This document shows, one piece after another, positions 61,060 to 64,000 of a stretch of DNA of 64,000 nt. Position numbers and translations under genes: made by a program. The notes under the pieces were generated by a model, which was not told the origin of the DNA, did no database searches, and saw nothing but the letters and a program-made list of their open reading frames with translations. The DNA lies in contig JAEWQJ010000011.1 of NCBI GenBank assembly GCA_023399215.1, positions 124,001 to 188,000 of the forward strand, written 5' to 3'. Each line of letters begins with the position of its first letter. Position 1 is the stretch's first letter. The stretch comes from Methanobacteriota archaeon (GTDB taxonomy: Archaea > Halobacteriota > Methanosarcinia > Methanosarcinales > Methanosarcinaceae).

Positions 61060-62346
61060 ATGACACTAATGGAAGATGCGAAGAAGGGAATCATCACCCC
61101 CTCTATAGAAGCCGTGGCAAAAGCTGAAGGAATAGACCCTGAGACTGTTCGCTCCTGCGTGGCAAAAGGACTAATTGCTATCCCCGTAAATAACAGGCGA
61201 GAGACCCTTCCTATAGGTATTGGCAAGTATATGAGCACAAAGATCAATGCCAACGTAGGAACATCGAGAGACTATATAGACATTGATGCCGAAATCGAAA
61301 AAGCAAAGGCCGCAGAAACTTTCGGCGCTCATGCCGTAATGGACCTTTCTACAGGCGGAAATCTGGACGAAATTCGCACTCGAATCCTGAAATCCGTTAA
61401 CATTCCAGTCGGGACGGTTCCAATCTACCAGGCTGCAGCTTCCAGGAAAGTTGTTGTGGAAATGACTTCGGATGATATGTTCAACGCCGTCCGGAAACAT
61501 GCCGAACAGGGAGTTGACTTTGTGACCGTGCATGCCGGGGTTAACTTAAACTCACTTGAAAGGCTGCGCCAGAGCGACAGGATCATGAATGTCGTGAGCC
61601 GTGGAGGCTCTTTTACCCTTGCCTGGATGCTGCATAACGGAGAAGACAATCCCTTCTATGCCGAATTTGATTATCTACTTGAAATCGCAAAAGAATATGA
61701 TATGACCCTGAGCCTTGGAGACGGCATGCGTCCAGGCTGTATTGCCGATGCCTCTGACCGCCCGAAGTTTATGGAATTTATCACACTCGGTGAACTTGTA
61801 AAGCGGGCAAGGGCTGCCAATGTCCAGACTTTTGTGGAAGGCCCCGGCCATGTGCCTCTGAACGAAATCGAACTCAGCGTTAGGGGCATGAAAGAGCTCT
61901 GTAATGGTGCTCCTCTCTATCTTCTGGGCCCGCTTGTGACTGATATTGCTCCCGGCTTTGACCACATTACAGGTGCAATAGGAGGCGCAGTTGCAGGGAT
62001 GTACGGTACGGATTTCCTCTGCATGGTAACTCCTTCGGAACACCTTGCCCTTCCAGCCCTTGAGGACATAAAAGAAGGTCTGCTCGTAACAAAGGTTGCA
62101 GCCCACACTATTGACCTTATAAAAGAAGGCCCGAGAGAACGCGCCTGGGAAAAAGATCTGGCAATGGCATATGCCCGCAGGGACCTTGACTGGGAAAAAC
62201 AGTTCGAACTGGCAGTCGATGGCAACAGGGCCCGCAAAATCCGGGATGCCAGAAAAACTGAAAGCGATACCTGTTCGATGTGCGGAGATCTCTGTGCTTT
62301 GAAAATCGTAAAGGAGGCTTTTGAGAATAAGAAAACGGAAGAATGA
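61060..62346 (+). CDS. thiC: Phosphomethylpyrimidine synthase ThiC
   Basis: 428 aa, the archaeal length without the N-terminal bacterial extension. Radical SAM enzyme converting aminoimidazole ribotide to the thiamin pyrimidine. Recognised from NANVGTS, the NIPVGTVPIYQAA block, SRGGSFTLAWMLHN, GDGMRPGCIADASD, GPGHVPLNEIE and the C-terminal cluster motif CSMCGDLC (C-x2-C-x3/4-C type). ATG start with GGAG upstream. Partner of Thi4 (17506). Confidence 0.93.
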   Translation: MTLMEDAKKGIITPSIEAVAKAEGIDPETVRSCVAKGLIAIPVNNRRETLPIGIGKYMSTKINANVGTSRDYIDIDAEIEKAKAAETFGAHAVMDLSTGGNLDEIRTRILKSVNIPVGTVPIYQAAASRKVVVEMTSDDMFNAVRKHAEQGVDFVTVHAGVNLNSLERLRQSDRIMNVVSRGGSFTLAWMLHNGEDNPFYAEFDYLLEIAKEYDMTLSLGDGMRPGCIADASDRPKFMEFITLGELVKRARAANVQTFVEGPGHVPLNEIELSVRGMKELCNGAPLYLLGPLVTDIAPGFDHITGAIGGAVAGMYGTDFLCMVTPSEHLALPALEDIKEGLLVTKVAAHTIDLIKEGPRERAWEKDLAMAYARRDLDWEKQFELAVDGNRARKIRDARKTESDTCSMCGDLCALKIVKEAFENKKTEE

Positions 62347-62370
62347 GATTTTTTTCGATTCTTCTCTCAT

Positions 62371-62438
62371 TTAACTCTTTTTTCAACTTTTATTAACTCT
62401 TTTTTCAACTTTTATTAACTCTTTTTCAATCCTCATTA
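62371..62438. repeat. Three T-rich 22-bp repeats after thiC
   Basis: TTAACTCTTTTTTCAACTTTTA twice, then a third diverged unit. U-rich on the thiC transcript, likely termination zone. Confidence 0.75.
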
Positions 62439-62567
62439 AGTTTTTTCAGCCATCCTTCAACTTTCTTTTTGATTCTTTCTTATGTAGAACCTTAGTTTTT
62501 CAAATCGTTAAATTAACATCACTGAATTCACAGTACCGTCAGCTTTGAGGTATTTCTCCTAATGTAT

Positions 62568-64000
62568 TTATTGTTCAGTGAAATCGCTAACTGTCGTAAG
62601 AATAGCTTCTCTAAAATCCTTAATTAGCGTTGGGATAAAGTTCCCATCTCTTGTTGCTGTAAGCCAGGGACTCATGGTTGTAGAAGAAATGAAGTTCATC
62701 GTAAGCAGACTGTCATGATTCACACCCAGGCGTGCCATGAAGTTTCTCACAAAATTTTCTCCATAGGCCTCCGGATCAAATTCGGAAGTTGTGATAATTA
62801 AAGGAGTCTTTTGTGTCTGATCCGGATCCGCAGAAAGACTTAGTTTCTTAAAAATTGCCTTATTGAACTTATTGGCTATGAGGGGATCTGTATTGAGTTT
62901 TCCATCCTTGTTTTTGAAATTAAAGGCATAGGTAATTATGATTTGGTCAGAGCCTAATTCCTTTAACAAGGACATAGCTTCAGGATCATTAACCAGATCA
63001 TCATTTTCTTTGTTGGCAATGTTTTTCCGAATGTATTCTAGCTGTTGTTCAATTTCCTTTTGGCTTTTACCTTGCTTTTCAGCTGGTATCTGCTGTACTG
63101 GAACAACAATAAATGGGTCATCCGGTTCTGCCATAGTAACAACCGCTGCATAAAACCTCTTGCTGTTAAAAAGCGCTTTTCCGAGGATTTGCCCATAACC
63201 GCTTTGATCAGGGCGAATAATACGGTGACTTAGATACACTCCAGCAGCTGCTGCCCCAGGTTTTGAGCCTTCAATTCCGTATATTCCCATACTTGCATCA
63301 AGACTGTCGCTATGATATACTTCCGGTGCCAGAAAAGCCACCAGATTTCGCATACACGAATTGCGATAGCAGAGCCCTCCGGCTGGATAAGGAATATAAC
63401 CAGCTTTATGGGGGTCTATTGTTATTGAGTCTGCAGCAGGCAAAGCTTTGTATTGTTCTGTAACGTATTCGCTTAGCTGCAATACAGGGGTATCCTGTAA
63501 ATTGTTATTGTTATTTTTTCTGGCAATGTTATTCTCAGGCTTTCTAAGGAGGCTGGCAAAATATCCACCCCAGGCGGCATCAACATGTACTACAAATTCC
63601 AGTCCGGCCTTTCTATACTCTTCGCGTATCGAAAGCACTTCGGATAGAGGATCGACTGCACTTTCTTCTGTGGAGCCCAGAACCACTACGACCATAATTA
63701 CCGGCTGCCTTCTTTCTAAACACCTATCCAGCTCTGTACGCAGGTGTTTGACATTCATCCTGGCATTTATGTCTATGCTAATATTTATGAAGTTGTCTTT
63801 TCCGATACCCAGAACAGCTGCATTCTTAGGCCAGGAATAGTGTTTTGTAGAACAGCCCATTACAACGGGCTCGAGAAAACCGCTTACAAATTCTCTATTG
63901 AATGAATCAAAACCCATACTTTGAAGCAGGTACGGATCCAGAGCATTGGTAATATCCTGGGAAGAGATCCCGTACTCATTTTCCATTCGCGTGGCCAGGT
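62568..64000 (-). CDS. Group II PLP-dependent decarboxylase (5' end outside window)
   Basis: At least 477 aa; the frame is open to the window edge (LATR before the first Met), so the start is missing. Group II decarboxylase: HVDAAWGGYF (Asp contacting PLP) and the lysine in SITIDPHKAGYIPYPAGG. The Asn-rich piece between them (ARKNNNNN) is an insertion. Much larger than the archaeal tyrosine/aspartate decarboxylase MfnA (about 390 aa), so it is a different amino-acid decarboxylase with a C-terminal domain, perhaps for glutamate or an aromatic amino acid. Substrate unknown. Confidence 0.82.
   Translation of the reverse strand, partial: LATRMENEYGISSQDITNALDPYLLQSMGFDSFNREFVSGFLEPVVMGCSTKHYSWPKNAAVLGIGKDNFINISIDINARMNVKHLRTELDRCLERRQPVIMVVVVLGSTEESAVDPLSEVLSIREEYRKAGLEFVVHVDAAWGGYFASLLRKPENNIARKNNNNNLQDTPVLQLSEYVTEQYKALPAADSITIDPHKAGYIPYPAGGLCYRNSCMRNLVAFLAPEVYHSDSLDASMGIYGIEGSKPGAAAAGVYLSHRIIRPDQSGYGQILGKALFNSKRFYAAVVTMAEPDDPFIVVPVQQIPAEKQGKSQKEIEQQLEYIRKNIANKENDDLVNDPEAMSLLKELGSDQIIITYAFNFKNKDGKLNTDPLIANKFNKAIFKKLSLSADPDQTQKTPLIITTSEFDPEAYGENFVRNFMARLGVNHDSLLTMNFISSTTMSPWLTATRDGNFIPTLIKDFREAILTTVSDFTEQ

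Noticed and set aside
61675..62370. 231-aa open frame on the minus strand
   Set aside because: Antisense to thiC, with atypical amino-acid content and no SD; thiC is certain.

Overview
The window reads as chromosome of a Methanosarcina-type methanogenic archaeon. Marks of this are an archaeal-type riboflavin synthase, the two-gene homocysteine pair known from Methanosarcina (DUF39-CBS plus NIL-ferredoxin), a sulfide-dependent type Thi4, ribosomal protein S3Ae, the KEOPS subunit Pcc1, PGF-CTERM-like surface proteins, AT-rich intergenic DNA with TATA boxes, and frequent TTG/GTG starts placed by strong Shine-Dalgarno sequences. The species is not resolved by reading alone.

Layout. 0-6 kb: flavin synthesis (ribC end, ribH, ribL on the other strand), a class I aminotransferase, the homocysteine pair and a DUF166 protein. 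6-15.5 kb: scattered single genes (Cys-rich secreted protein, Mth938-like protein, MscS channel, coiled-coil protein, AlaX, CaCA antiporter, tandem DUF2795 genes, zinc-ribbon protein) in repeat-rich DNA. 15.7-17.2 kb: a small minus-strand group containing a TIR gene broken by a one-base frameshift. 17.5-25 kb: thi4, tRNA-His, a radical SAM protein, and an Mg2+-type P-type ATPase with an unknown upstream partner. 25.6-31.2 kb: four secreted or surface proteins in one direction, followed by tRNA-Gly with an 82-bp mobile-looking repeat three bases from its 3' end. 31.9-39.8 kb: lamin-tail protein, recJ-pcc1, a secreted papain-like protease, a ferritin-like protein with an apparent CTG start, a stand-alone LigD-type phosphoesterase, and an overlapping DUF4325-PIN pair. 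39.8-42.2 kb: a graveyard of toxin-antitoxin genes between two direct repeats. 42.3-56.2 kb: a complete BREX type 3 phage-defence locus (brxF, brxC, pglX, brxHII, pglZ, brxA), split in the middle by a two-gene cassette on the opposite strand. 56.7-64 kb: a candidate structured RNA, rps3ae, topA, thiC and a truncated PLP decarboxylase.

Working together: RibC/RibH/RibL make riboflavin and FAD. Thi4 and ThiC supply the thiazole and pyrimidine halves of thiamin. The DUF39 and ferredoxin proteins make homocysteine. The BREX genes should form a defence module. In many archaea recJ, pcc1 and rps3ae are neighbours. Here about 22 kb lies between pcc1 and rps3ae, which suggests an island.

The best candidate for something undescribed is the embedded pair at 48107-49539 (a soluble 298-aa protein plus a four-helix membrane protein) inside BREX type 3. 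Next come the TIR group, the DUF4325-PIN pair and the hairpin-rich RNA before rps3ae. All family calls are from reading the sequence; no database search was run.
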